Below are positions 35,716-45,140 of a stretch of 64,000 bases of DNA, piece after piece. Both the position numbers and the translations under genes were made by a program. The DNA comes from Streptomyces spiralis. GTDB lineage: Bacteria; Actinomycetota; Actinomycetes; Streptomycetales; Streptomycetaceae. The notes below the pieces were generated by a model. That model was not told where the DNA came from. It worked only from the letters and a program-made list of their open reading frames with translations, and did no database searches. The DNA lies in contig NZ_BNBC01000001.1 in NCBI RefSeq assembly GCF_014654675.1, forward strand, positions 317,976 through 381,975, read 5' to 3'. Positions within the stretch are counted from its first letter, which is position 1. The number at the start of each line of letters is the position of its first letter.

Positions 35716-37521
35716 CTACTTCTTCGGCGGCACCGCCGGTATCCCCAGGAACGGCAGCCGCAGCGCGCCGAACGCGTCCGCCGGGACCGCCGGACGGCGG
35801 GGCTCGACCGGCTTCAGCCGCTCGTAGGCCGCGCCCTGCGCCGGGCGCGGGTCGGCCTCGCCCTTGTTGGGCCAGTACGACATCGCCCGCTCGGCCTGCG
35901 CGGTGATGGTCAGGGACGGGTTCACGCCCAGGTTCGCGGACACCGCCGCCCCGTCGACGACCGAGATGCCCGGGTGGCCGTACAGGCGGTGGTACGGGTC
36001 GATGACGCCCGTCTCGGCCGAGTCGCCGATCGGGCAGCCGCCCAGGAAGTGCGCGGTGAGCGGGGTGCCCATCAGCTCGCCCACGTTGGAGCCGGGGAAG
36101 CCGTTGATCTCGGCGGCGAGCGCGGAGGCGGCCTCGGTGGCGGCGCGGATCTGCTTGGGGTTGGGCGAGCCGTGGCCCTGGCGGGCGGTGAGCAGGCCCT
36201 TGCCGACGCCGTCCGGCTTCAGGTACGTCGTCAGGGAGTTGTCCAGGGACTGCATCACCAGACCGATGATGGTCCGCTCCGACCAGCGGCGGTTCGACAG
36301 CGAGCGCAGCACCAGCAGCGGATGACGGGCGGCGTTCGCCAGCCAGGCCGCGATCCTCGAACCGCCGTCCACGTAGGGGACCTGAAGGATGGACAGGCCG
36401 CCCATCGAGTTGGAGCCCTTGCCGTAGCGGACCGGCTCGATGTGGGTGTTCTCGTCGGGGTGGATGGAGGACGTGATGGCGACCCCGCGGGTGAAGTCGG
36501 CGCTCGGCTCGCCGGTCGCCCTGCGGTAGCGCCGGTTGTCGGTCTGGGCGCCCACCAGGGCCTCGGAGTTGGTGCGGGTCAGCTCGCCCAGCCGGGGCGA
36601 GAGGTACGGCAGTTGCCGGCCCGCCTTCATGCGGTGCAGCAGCGTCTGGGTGCCGTAGGTGCCGGCGGCCAGGACGACCCGGCGGGCCGTGAAGATCCGG
36701 CCGGCGTCCTTCTTCCTGTCGTCCGTCGGGAGCGTGGCGACCGCGTAGCCGCCGCGGGAGTCGTCCGTGACGGACACGACCGTCGTCATGGGGTGGACCA
36801 CCGCGCCCGCCTTCTCGGCGAGGTGGAGGTAGTTCTCGTTCAGCGTGTTCTTCGCGCCGTGCCGGCAGCCCGTCATGCACTCGCCGCACTCGGTGCAGGC
36901 CCTGCGGTCCGGTCCCGCCCCGCCGAAGTAGGGGTCGGCGACCTGCTCGCCCGGCCTGGCCTTCGCCTTGCCGTCGGCGTCCTCGCCGTCCCCGAAGAAC
37001 ACCCCGACCGGCGCCATATGGAAGGAGTCGCCGACGCCCATGCTCTGCGCCGCCGCCTTCAGGTGCACGTCGGAGGGGGTCATCGTGGGGTTGAGCCGCA
37101 CGCCGAGCATGCGCCTGGCCTGGTCGTAGTACGGGGCCAGCTCCTCCTGCCAGTCGGTGATGTCACGCCACTGCGGGTCGTCGAAGAAGGCCTTCGGCGG
37201 TACGTAGAGGGTGTTGGCGTAGTTGAGGGAGCCGCCGCCGACGCCCGCGCCGGCCAGCACCATGACGTTGCCCAGCAGATGGATGCGCTGGATGCCGTAC
37301 AGGCCGAGCTTCGGGGCCCACAGGTAGTTCTTCAGGTCCCAGGAGTTCTTGGGGAGGGTGTCGCGGGTGAAGCGGCGGCCGGCTTCCAGTACGCCGACCC
37401 TGTAGCCCTTCTCGGTCAGGCGCAGGGCGGACACGGAGCCGCCGAACCCCGATCCGACCACGATGACGTCGTAGTCGTACCCGTCCTCGTCCCGGGTCTG
37501 GACAGTCTGCTCCTGCGACAC
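35716..37521 (-). CDS. GMC-family FAD-dependent oxidoreductase with a Cys4 motif
   Basis: The 601-residue flavoprotein is of the cholesterol-oxidase-like GMC class. The FAD-binding motif is DVIVVGSGFGGSVSALRL near residue 20, with GAGVGGGSLNYANTL and the C-terminal NLGVNPSLTITAQAERAM completing the fold. Near residue 235 it has CTECGECMTGC, spacing C-x2-C-x2-C-x3-C as in ferredoxin-type [4Fe-4S] sites; whether it binds iron-sulfur is not established from sequence. The start is GTG 37521. It is followed in transcription by the terminator at 35651-35683 and lies 82 bp after the aldehyde dehydrogenase gene on the same strand, a likely operon. Confidence 0.88.
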   Translation of the reverse strand: MSQEQTVQTRDEDGYDYDVIVVGSGFGGSVSALRLTEKGYRVGVLEAGRRFTRDTLPKNSWDLKNYLWAPKLGLYGIQRIHLLGNVMVLAGAGVGGGSLNYANTLYVPPKAFFDDPQWRDITDWQEELAPYYDQARRMLGVRLNPTMTPSDVHLKAAAQSMGVGDSFHMAPVGVFFGDGEDADGKAKARPGEQVADPYFGGAGPDRRACTECGECMTGCRHGAKNTLNENYLHLAEKAGAVVHPMTTVVSVTDDSRGGYAVATLPTDDRKKDAGRIFTARRVVLAAGTYGTQTLLHRMKAGRQLPYLSPRLGELTRTNSEALVGAQTDNRRYRRATGEPSADFTRGVAITSSIHPDENTHIEPVRYGKGSNSMGGLSILQVPYVDGGSRIAAWLANAARHPLLVLRSLSNRRWSERTIIGLVMQSLDNSLTTYLKPDGVGKGLLTARQGHGSPNPKQIRAATEAASALAAEINGFPGSNVGELMGTPLTAHFLGGCPIGDSAETGVIDPYHRLYGHPGISVVDGAAVSANLGVNPSLTITAQAERAMSYWPNKGEADPRPAQGAAYERLKPVEPRRPAVPADAFGALRLPFLGIPAVPPKK

Positions 37522-37603
37522 GTGCTCTCCTCGTCGAGAACGGGGGGTGGACGGGGTGGGGCGGGGTGTGGGGGCGGGGTGTTCGGAGGTGGTCGGGTGT
37601 GGT

Positions 37604-39217
37604 CTAGCGGAAGCGGAAGGCCTTCATCAGCTTCAGGCTCCGGCTCATGAAGGCCGCGTACGCCGCGTCGTCCATGCCGAGCGACGGAGCCATGGGCAGC
37701 AGCCGCTGGTGCGCGATGGTCTGGGCCTCGGTGTACTTGAGGATGCCCTCGGAGCCGTGCCGGCGGCCCAGGCCGGAGTCCTTCATGCCGCCCATCGGCG
37801 ACTGGGCGCTGCCGTACGCGGGCGCGTAGCCCTCGTTGATGTTGACCGTGCCGGTGCGCAGCCGGGCGGCGATCTCGCGGCCCCGGCGGGCGTCCTTGGT
37901 CCACACGGACGAGTTCAGGCCGTACGGCGTGGAGTTGGCGTGCTCGACCGCCTCGTCGTCGGTCGAGAAACGGTAGATCGAGACGACCGGGCCGAAGGTC
38001 TCCTCGGTGCAGACCGACATCGGCGTCTCGACGCCGTCGAGGATGGTCGGCTCGAAGAAGTACGGGCCGACGTCCGGGCGGGCGACGCCGCCCGCCACCA
38101 CCTTGGCGCCCTTGGCGACGGCCTCCTCCACGTGCCGGGTGACGGTCTTGAGCTGCCGCTCACCGACCAGCGAGCCCATGTCGGCGCCGTACGCGAGGGA
38201 CGTGCCCAGGCGCATCGCCTTGGTCCGGGCGGCGAAGCGCTCCAGGAAAACGTCCGCGATCGACTCGTGGACGAACAACCGCTCGATGGAGATGCAGAGT
38301 TGACCGGCGGAGGAGAAGCAGGCGCGGACCGCTCCGGCCGCGGCCTTCTCGATGTCGGCGTCCTCGAGGACCAGCATGGCGTTCTTGCCGCCGAGTTCGA
38401 GGGAGACGCCCACCAGGCGCGCGGCGGCACCCTGGGCGACCTCGCGGCCGGTGCGGGTGGAGCCGGTGAAGGAGACGTAGTCGGCGTGCTGCACGACCGC
38501 CGGGCCGACGACCGGGCCGTCGCCGATGACGACCTGGAACACCTCGGCGGGCAGCCCGGCCTCGATCAGCAGGTCGCGCGCCCACAGCGCGGTCAGGCAG
38601 GTCTCCGTGTCCGGCTTCATCACCACGGCGTTGCCCGCGACGAAGGCGGGCAGCGCGTCGCCGACCGAGAGCTCCAGCGGGTAGTTCCAGGGGGCGATCT
38701 GACCGACGACCCCGCGCGGGTGGCGCAGTTCGACGACCTTCGTCAGGGTCGGTACGGCGCCCGCGTGCCGCTTCGGCTTCAGATAGGCGGCGGCCCGGCG
38801 GCCGTAGTGCCGGGCGGCGACGGCGACCGCCTGCACCTCTTCGTGCGCGTGCAGACGGGCCTTGCCGGTCTCCAGCTGGATGAGGTCGAGGACCTCGGCC
38901 TGGCGTTCGAGCACCAGGTCGTGGAAGCGGAGCAGGACGGCGGCGCGCTGCCGTACGGGGACCTGTCCCCAGACGGTCTGGGCGGCGCGGGCCCGCTCGA
39001 AGGCGAGGGCCACGTCCTCGGGGGTGGACTCGGGCAGGTCGGCGAGCTTCTCACCGGTGAACGGCGTGTGGTTGGCGGTCCGGCCGGATCCGACGACTCC
39101 CTTGGTGAGCTGGGCGACCAGCTCCGGGGTCACCACGTCGGCCGCGGTGCGGGCACCCGCCGGGGCGGGGGCAAGAGGATTCGTGCCGGTCTGTGCCGGG
39201 GCCTGCGCGTCCGTCAT
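37604..39217 (-). CDS. gabD2: Succinic semialdehyde dehydrogenase (NADP-dependent, GabD2 type)
   Basis: The 537-residue protein belongs to the aldehyde dehydrogenase superfamily. Catalytic Glu is in SLELGGKNAML, nucleophile Cys in SSAGQLCISIERL, and cofactor loops are GQIAPWNYPLELS and SFTGSTRTGREVA. It oxidises succinic semialdehyde to succinate, which feeds the TCA cycle where SucCD also acts. The N-terminal 35 residues (Ala/Pro/Thr-rich) are an extension. It shares an operon-like arrangement with the GMC oxidoreductase. Gene symbol by family resemblance; other aldehydes are possible substrates. Confidence 0.85.
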   Translation of the reverse strand: MTDAQAPAQTGTNPLAPAPAGARTAADVVTPELVAQLTKGVVGSGRTANHTPFTGEKLADLPESTPEDVALAFERARAAQTVWGQVPVRQRAAVLLRFHDLVLERQAEVLDLIQLETGKARLHAHEEVQAVAVAARHYGRRAAAYLKPKRHAGAVPTLTKVVELRHPRGVVGQIAPWNYPLELSVGDALPAFVAGNAVVMKPDTETCLTALWARDLLIEAGLPAEVFQVVIGDGPVVGPAVVQHADYVSFTGSTRTGREVAQGAAARLVGVSLELGGKNAMLVLEDADIEKAAAGAVRACFSSAGQLCISIERLFVHESIADVFLERFAARTKAMRLGTSLAYGADMGSLVGERQLKTVTRHVEEAVAKGAKVVAGGVARPDVGPYFFEPTILDGVETPMSVCTEETFGPVVSIYRFSTDDEAVEHANSTPYGLNSSVWTKDARRGREIAARLRTGTVNINEGYAPAYGSAQSPMGGMKDSGLGRRHGSEGILKYTEAQTIAHQRLLPMAPSLGMDDAAYAAFMSRSLKLMKAFRFR

Positions 39218-39370
39218 GAAGCGCAGGGTATGACGCGACCGGAGCTTTGTGTACCCGTCGGTAACGGGGATTCACCGAGTGCTCACACGACGCCAGTGAT
39301 CAGTGGCAACAAACGCGCTGATCAGGGCTCTTTTCTTTCACTTTTTGTCTTCGGCCGTCACAGCCGGATC

Positions 39371-41170
39371 TCACAGGTTGTCGAGGTCCAGGTTGTCGAT
39401 CGCCGTCTTCGCCACTTCCATGCCGCGCTCGTTGAAGTCGCTGTCCTTGCCGGGATAGGCGATGGTGAGCTTGTACATGTCGTTCTTGGACGTCTTGTAG
39501 TAGAAGATCCGCACCGCGCGCGGGCGGGGGTTCTCCGAGTCGTCCGTCTTGTAGGTGATCGTGTTCTCGGCGGCCTTGCGGCCGTGGAACGTCGCGTTGT
39601 CGTCGGGACTGGTCGCGGTGCCCTTGCCCGAGGGCATGTCGAGGTCGTAGTCGCCCTGCTGCTTGAACTTGGCGTCGTCGTCGTACATCTCGGCCGCCGC
39701 CGAGTCCGCGATGTCGCCGTTGTCGTCGTCGGTCTTCCTGTCGAGCGACAGGGTGATCCAGACACTGCCGCTCACGTCGCTGTAGGTGACCCAGTGCGTG
39801 TCGTCCGAGCTCCGGTCGGGCCCGGTGCGCTTGTAGTGCTCGGGCACGGCGAGCGTCGCGGCGACGTCCTTCTCGTGGTGGGTGGTCCAGCCGCCCGGCA
39901 GCGGACCCGCGAACGGGTGCGCGATACCGACGTACGCCGCCACCGCGACCGCGACGGCCGCGGCGCCGATCCCGAGCCAGGCACGGCGGCCGAGCCGCAG
40001 GGAGCGCCTGCCGCCCTCGACGTACTGGACCACCTGCGTGGGCGCCGGGGGCGGCGGGGTCGCCGCGGCCTCCAGCAGGGTGCGGACACGGGCGGCGTCC
40101 GGGCGGTGCGCGGGGTCCTTCTGCAGCAGGCCGGTGATGACCTCGGCGAGCGGGCCGGTCGCGGTGGCCGGAGGCGCCGGGACGGCGTTGAGGACCGACT
40201 GGAGAGTGGCCGGGGTGTTGCTGCGGCGGAACGGCGAGACGCCCTCCGTGGCCGCGTAGAGGACCACACCCAGGGACCACAGGTCGCTCGCCGGGCCGGG
40301 GCGCCGGCCCAGCACCCGCTCCGGCGCGATGTACTCGGGCGAGCCGACGAAGCCGCCGGTGTCGGTCAGGTTGGTCTCGCCCTCGATCTGGGCTATGCCG
40401 AAGTCGGTGAGGACGATCCGGTTGTGCCGCCCGAGAAGGATGTTGTCGGGCTTGACGTCCCGGTGCAGGACGCCCGCGGCGTGCGCGGCCTGAAGTGCGC
40501 CGAGCACCTCCAGACCGATACGCGCCGCCTCGCGGGCGTCCAGCGTGCCCTCCTGAAGAACGCTGCCGAGGGAGCGTCCCTGAACCAGCTCCATCACGAT
40601 CCACGGCCGGTCGTCCACGACGGCCACGTCATGGACGTTGACGACCGCCGGGTGGTCGAGCCGGGCCGCCGCGCGGGCCTCGCGGCGCATCCGCTCGAAG
40701 GCGTTGGCGCGTTCCCGCTCGGGAAGGTGGTCGGGGACCCGGGGCTCCTTGACCGCGACCTCGCGGTCCACCGTCTCGTCCTTGGCCCGCCACACCGTGC
40801 CCATGCCGCCGTGTCCGAGCTTGGCCAGCAGCCGGTACCGCCCGGCGATCAGCCGCCCGGCACCGGGGTCCTGCGGCTGGGGCTGGACCTGCGTCCGGGC
40901 CGGGGGCTCCGCCTGCGCGTGAGGCTGGGTCTGGGGCTGGGCCTGGACCGGGGACTGCGCCTGGGTCTGGGGCTGCGCCTCGGGTTGCGGCGGGATTTGG
41001 GCTTGAGGCTGGGCCTGGGCCTGCGGGGGCTGCGGGGGCTGCGGTTGGGGCTGCGCCGGTGCGGCGTAAGGGTTCTGCGGGTGGGGCACCCGGGGCTGCG
41101 CGTTCGGCGGTCGCAGGACGAAACTCGTCGGCTCCTCGGCCCCGTTGTGGGCTCCCCCGTTGTTGCTCAT
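39371..41170 (-). CDS. Receptor-type Ser/Thr protein kinase with PQ-rich N-terminus
   Basis: From ATG 41170 the product is 599 residues. Residues 25-100 are a Pro/Gln/Ala low-complexity region. The kinase domain (about 108-375) is complete: G-loop GHGGMG, VAVKE with Lys141, HRDVKPDNILL, LTDFGIAQ and an APE equivalent (IAPERVLG). After a short linker there is one membrane helix (LGIGAAAVAVAVAAYVGIA), and an extracytoplasmic domain of about 170 residues ends the protein. This is the Hanks-type actinobacterial layout (Pkn-like) without PASTA repeats. It is the last of five tandem kinase genes and has the longest N-terminal linker of the set. Confidence 0.93.
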   Translation of the reverse strand: MSNNGGAHNGAEEPTSFVLRPPNAQPRVPHPQNPYAAPAQPQPQPPQPPQAQAQPQAQIPPQPEAQPQTQAQSPVQAQPQTQPHAQAEPPARTQVQPQPQDPGAGRLIAGRYRLLAKLGHGGMGTVWRAKDETVDREVAVKEPRVPDHLPERERANAFERMRREARAAARLDHPAVVNVHDVAVVDDRPWIVMELVQGRSLGSVLQEGTLDAREAARIGLEVLGALQAAHAAGVLHRDVKPDNILLGRHNRIVLTDFGIAQIEGETNLTDTGGFVGSPEYIAPERVLGRRPGPASDLWSLGVVLYAATEGVSPFRRSNTPATLQSVLNAVPAPPATATGPLAEVITGLLQKDPAHRPDAARVRTLLEAAATPPPPAPTQVVQYVEGGRRSLRLGRRAWLGIGAAAVAVAVAAYVGIAHPFAGPLPGGWTTHHEKDVAATLAVPEHYKRTGPDRSSDDTHWVTYSDVSGSVWITLSLDRKTDDDNGDIADSAAAEMYDDDAKFKQQGDYDLDMPSGKGTATSPDDNATFHGRKAAENTITYKTDDSENPRPRAVRIFYYKTSKNDMYKLTIAYPGKDSDFNERGMEVAKTAIDNLDLDNL

Positions 41171-41260
41171 GTTCCATGCATATCGCGACCGACGCGCGCG
41201 GCTCCACCTGGGGACGCAGGCGGTCACAGACCCGTGACCTACGGCGGACGCGCCTGCCGC

Positions 41261-43105
41261 TCACGCCGGGTTGAACGTGTCGACCGCGACGTCGAAGTAC
41301 TCCTTCGCCTCCCGCACCTTCCCGACCGGCGCCGACACCCATACGTCGTACATCCGCCCGTTCTCTTCCCAGCACAGGTCGTAGGTGTGCCGCGGTCCCT
41401 CCGCCGCGCTGAACCCGTTCCAGGTGAACTCCCAGAGCGCGGCCGGGTGTCCGCGGTGCGAGGTGCCGGTGACCCGGCCGTCGTGGTAACCGGGGTTGGT
41501 GTCCGGGCCCGCGGCGTCGGCGCGGCGCATCACCGCGAGGGGCCCTCCGGCCTCCGGCTCGGCGCTCTTGATGCCGAGGCGGAAGGTCTCCTGCGGTGAC
41601 ATGTAGAAGATCCGTACACCCTGCGGGCTGCGCGTGAAGCCGTCCGGCACCGCGACCGAGAAGCCCGCCCGGTCGTGCAGCAGGTGGTAGCCCGAGGGCG
41701 CGGTGGGGCCGCCGGCGGCGGCCGGGGCGGACCGGGTCTCCGTGACCGTGGCGGCCGGGCCGGACGGCACCGTGGACGACGGCGAGACCGACACCGAAGG
41801 CGTGGGCGACGACCCGGTCGCCGTGCCCGCGGGGTCGCTCCCCGGGACGCCCACGGCCGTGCCCGGAGCCGAACTCACCGACGGGTGACCGCCGCTGCCA
41901 CCCCCGTTCATCAGCAACGCCGCCGCGGACACGCCCGCCCCGGCCAGCGCGGCGACGAGCAACGCCACGGCCAGCGCGCCCCGCGTGGAACGCGGGCCGG
42001 GCGCCTCCTGCGCACCACCGGCCCCGCCGGGCACGCCCGGGCCCTGGGAACTGCTCGGCCCACCGGATGCGCCCTGCGCACCGGAACCGTCGGCGCCTCC
42101 CGAAGAGCCCGCCGACGCCGAAGTGACCGACCCCGACCGGCTCGACCGGCTCGACCGGGTCGCACGAGTCGGCTCCGTCGACGGGGGTGCCTGCGGCACG
42201 TTCCGCTGCGTCGGGGTGTAGCGCGACGGCGAGGAGGACGGCCGCGACGGCTGCGGTGTGTGCCCCGTTTCCAGGAAGGCCCGCAGCATGCGCTCCGCCT
42301 CGGCCGCCTCAAGCCGCCGGTCCGGATCGCGCTCCAGCAGTCCGCGTACGACGGGCAGGATCGGCCCGGCCTGCGCGGGCGGCCGGATCTCGTCCATGAC
42401 GACCGCGTGCAGAATGCCGCCCAACGAGTCACGCCGGAACGGGGATTCACCGCTCAGCACGGTGCACAGCAGGGCGCCCAGCGACCACAGGTCGGACTGC
42501 GGGCCCGTACCGCCGCCGGACATACGCTCGGGCGCGGTGTACTCCGGCGAGCCGACGAAGGAGCCGGTCTCGGTGAGCGTGGTGGCGCCCGCCACCTGGG
42601 CGATGCCGAAGTCGGTGAGGACGACCCGGTCGGTGCCGGATTCCACCAGGACGTTCGCGGGCTTGATGTCCCGGTGCAGCACCCCGGCGGCGTGCGCCGT
42701 GCGCAGCGCGCTCAGCAGGGCGATGCCGATACGGGCGGCCTCGGCGGCGTCCACCGGGCCGCGCTCGGCGATCCGGTCGGCGAGCGAACCGCCCTCGATC
42801 AACTCCATGACGATGAAGGGGCGTTCGTCCTGCTCCGCGATGTCGTGGACGACGATGACGTGCGGATGACGTAACTGGGCGACCGCGCGGGCCTCCCGCA
42901 GCGTACGGTCCCGCTGCTGCCGGGCCTCCTCGGCGGACAGTGTCTCGTCGAACGGGAGTTCCTTGACCGCGACCCGCCGGCCGAGCAGCTGGTCGGTCGC
43001 CCGCCACACGATGCCCATGCCGCCGCGCCCGATCCGCGCCTCCAGGCGGTAACGGCCCGCGATCACACGGAGGTCGGCCCCCTCGGTCCCCATACGCCCC
43101 ATCAT
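41261..43105 (-). CDS. Receptor-type Ser/Thr protein kinase
   Basis: A product of about 614 residues with an intact N-terminal kinase (G-loop GRGGMG, VAVKE, HRDIKPANVLV, LTDFGIAQ, YTAPERMSG). A Ser/Gly/Pro-rich juxtamembrane linker of about 130 residues leads to a membrane helix (LAVALLVAALAGAGVSAAALL) and a Ser/Pro/Thr-rich stalk. The C-terminal extracellular domain (GFSVAVPDGFTRSPQGVRI, about 140 residues) resembles those of its neighbours. The start could be ATG 43105, 43102 or 43093; none has a strong ribosome site. It is 61 bp after the next kinase gene on the same strand. Confidence 0.92.
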   Translation of the reverse strand: MMGRMGTEGADLRVIAGRYRLEARIGRGGMGIVWRATDQLLGRRVAVKELPFDETLSAEEARQQRDRTLREARAVAQLRHPHVIVVHDIAEQDERPFIVMELIEGGSLADRIAERGPVDAAEAARIGIALLSALRTAHAAGVLHRDIKPANVLVESGTDRVVLTDFGIAQVAGATTLTETGSFVGSPEYTAPERMSGGGTGPQSDLWSLGALLCTVLSGESPFRRDSLGGILHAVVMDEIRPPAQAGPILPVVRGLLERDPDRRLEAAEAERMLRAFLETGHTPQPSRPSSSPSRYTPTQRNVPQAPPSTEPTRATRSSRSSRSGSVTSASAGSSGGADGSGAQGASGGPSSSQGPGVPGGAGGAQEAPGPRSTRGALAVALLVAALAGAGVSAAALLMNGGGSGGHPSVSSAPGTAVGVPGSDPAGTATGSSPTPSVSVSPSSTVPSGPAATVTETRSAPAAAGGPTAPSGYHLLHDRAGFSVAVPDGFTRSPQGVRIFYMSPQETFRLGIKSAEPEAGGPLAVMRRADAAGPDTNPGYHDGRVTGTSHRGHPAALWEFTWNGFSAAEGPRHTYDLCWEENGRMYDVWVSAPVGKVREAKEYFDVAVDTFNPA

Positions 43106-43166
43106 GCCGCATCGACCCGTCCGCTTCCGGGGCGCCGACCGGCCAAGCGCGCCGGCCTGCCGGTCG

Positions 43167-44984
43167 TCAGTCCGAACCGGGCCGCCAGCTCTGGAGGACC
43201 GTCCTGAACTGCTTCTGCGTGACCGTCCAGTCGTCGGCGGGCCCGGACATGTAGATCGCGTACTCCACGCCCTCGCGGGAGAAGTACGTCTCCTCGACGG
43301 CGTGCCGCGGTCCGGGGAAGCCCGGGTCCTGGGCCAGCGCGGTCCAGGAATACTCCCACCGGGAGCCGGCACGGTCACGGAAGGTGTTGGCCTGGAGGGT
43401 CACACGCTTGTAGTCGACCAGCCGGTGCAGCTGCTGCTCCAGGTCGAGCTGGTGATCGTGGGCGGTGGGGAAGTCCGGCGAGTCGTCGACGGCGATGCGG
43501 ATGAAGTGCTTGCCGCCGTCGGGCGTGTAGTCGACCTGGTGGAGTGCCTCGTCGGGATTCGCCCGCCGCCAGCTCGCGTCGGGTACGGCGATGCTGAAAC
43601 CGTAGGGGTCGTGCTTGCGCACCCAGCCGGCCGGGAGGTCGCCCGCCGCACCGCTCTTCCCGGTCCCGGTCGGGCTCGGCCCCGGAGAGGTGACCGGGGG
43701 CGTGGTCACGGACGGACCGGCGTCGTGCCGCCGGCCGGAGTCCCACTTCTGCAGCACCACCGCGGTGCCGCCGCCGATGAGCGCGGCGAGGACTGCCACC
43801 AGGACGACATTGCGCAGACGACGGCGCCCGGGCTGTCTCGCCCCGCTCGCGGCACCGTGCACGGGCCCGACGGCCGTCGGCACCGTCACCGGGTGGTACG
43901 GCGTCGTGGCGCCCGTACCGACAGGGCCGGAGGCGGGGGCGCCGACGCCGGGGTGCGGACCCGGCTGCGCGCCGGGATACGCGCCTGTGCCGACCTGCGC
44001 ACCGGGATACGCGCCGGGATATGCACCGGCACCGGTCTGCCCGCCGGGATACGCGCCGGTCCCGGCCTCCGCGCCGGGATACGTGTTCCCGGACTGCAGG
44101 CCAGGGTCCGTGTGGTGACCGACCTGCTGCGTGGGCACGTACGCCTGTGCGTCGCGCGGCCAGCGCCCCTCGGCGGCCTCGGCGAGCATCTGCTCGATCG
44201 CCGTGACGTCCGGTCGTGCGGCCGGATCCTTGCGCAGGAGCGCGGTGATGACGGGCGCGAGCGGACCGGCCTGCGCCGGCTCGCGCGGCTCCTCGTCGAC
44301 GACCGCCTGCATGGTGCTCAGCGGTGAGGTGCGACGGAACGGCGACAGGCCCTCCACCGCCGTGTACAGCGTGGCGCCGAGCGCCCACAGGTCGGAGGCC
44401 GGGCCGGGGTCGTGGCCGCGGACCCGCTCGGGCGCCAGGTAGTCGACCGAGCCGACGACCTCTCCGGTGCGGGTGATGGTGGTGTCGCCCTCGATCTGGG
44501 CGATGCCGAAGTCGGTGAGCAGCACACGGCCGTCCTGACCGAGCAGGACGTTGCCGGGCTTGACGTCGCGGTGCAGCACCCCGGCGGCGTGCGCGGCCCG
44601 CAGGGCGCGCAGCACCCACAGTCCGATCCGGGCCGCCTCCTGCGGTGCCAGGCGGCCCTGCTCCTTGACCGCGTCCGCCAGCGACTGGCCCTCGACCAGT
44701 TCCATCACGATCCACGGGCGGCCGTCGTGCTCCAGCACGTCGTGCACGGTGACGACGGCGGAGTGGTTGATCCGCGCGGCCGCGCGGGCCTCAGCCCTGG
44801 TGCGTGCGAGGAGGACCGCCTGGTCGCTCTCGGAGACGTAGAGGGCGGCGGTCAACTCCTTTATGGCGACGGCCCGGTGCAGCACCTCGTCGTGCGCGCG
44901 CCACACCCGGCCCATGCCGCCGCTGCCGATGGAGTCGGCGAGCCGGTAGCGGCCCGCGAGGAGCAGGCCCTGCATCTGATTCAC
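43167..44984 (-). CDS. Receptor-type Ser/Thr protein kinase with GAYPGA repeats
   Basis: From GTG 44984 (GCGGGG just upstream) the product is 605 residues. The kinase is intact (G-loop GSGGMG, VAIKE, HRDVKPGNVLL, LTDFGIAQ, YLAPERVRG). The cytoplasmic linker has a degenerate repeat GAYPGA/GTGAYPGAQ over about 60 residues, then basic residues and a membrane helix (VVLVAVLAALIGGGTAVVL). The extracellular part (YGFSIAVPDASWRRANPDE) shares the shape of the neighbouring kinases. GTG is preferred over ATG 44975, which has no ribosome site. Confidence 0.92.
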   Translation of the reverse strand: MNQMQGLLLAGRYRLADSIGSGGMGRVWRAHDEVLHRAVAIKELTAALYVSESDQAVLLARTRAEARAAARINHSAVVTVHDVLEHDGRPWIVMELVEGQSLADAVKEQGRLAPQEAARIGLWVLRALRAAHAAGVLHRDVKPGNVLLGQDGRVLLTDFGIAQIEGDTTITRTGEVVGSVDYLAPERVRGHDPGPASDLWALGATLYTAVEGLSPFRRTSPLSTMQAVVDEEPREPAQAGPLAPVITALLRKDPAARPDVTAIEQMLAEAAEGRWPRDAQAYVPTQQVGHHTDPGLQSGNTYPGAEAGTGAYPGGQTGAGAYPGAYPGAQVGTGAYPGAQPGPHPGVGAPASGPVGTGATTPYHPVTVPTAVGPVHGAASGARQPGRRRLRNVVLVAVLAALIGGGTAVVLQKWDSGRRHDAGPSVTTPPVTSPGPSPTGTGKSGAAGDLPAGWVRKHDPYGFSIAVPDASWRRANPDEALHQVDYTPDGGKHFIRIAVDDSPDFPTAHDHQLDLEQQLHRLVDYKRVTLQANTFRDRAGSRWEYSWTALAQDPGFPGPRHAVEETYFSREGVEYAIYMSGPADDWTVTQKQFRTVLQSWRPGSD

Positions 44985-45140
44985 GTTGCCCCGCAATGTT
45001 CTTGACAGGGTCAGAGTAAGGACCGGTCCCCTGACAGGGAACCAGCGGGGTGCCATGGAGACAGCACTGTGACGGTTGTCGCTTCCCGGTGCCCGCAGGA
45101 ACTTCTGGGAACTCCCGATATCTCCTGGACGCCTGGAAGT

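Noticed and set aside
37547..41599. Very long plus-strand open frame opposite gabD2 and a kinase gene.
   Set aside because: It is the mirror of two well-supported minus-strand genes, a usual artefact of high-GC DNA; no domain motifs occur in it.
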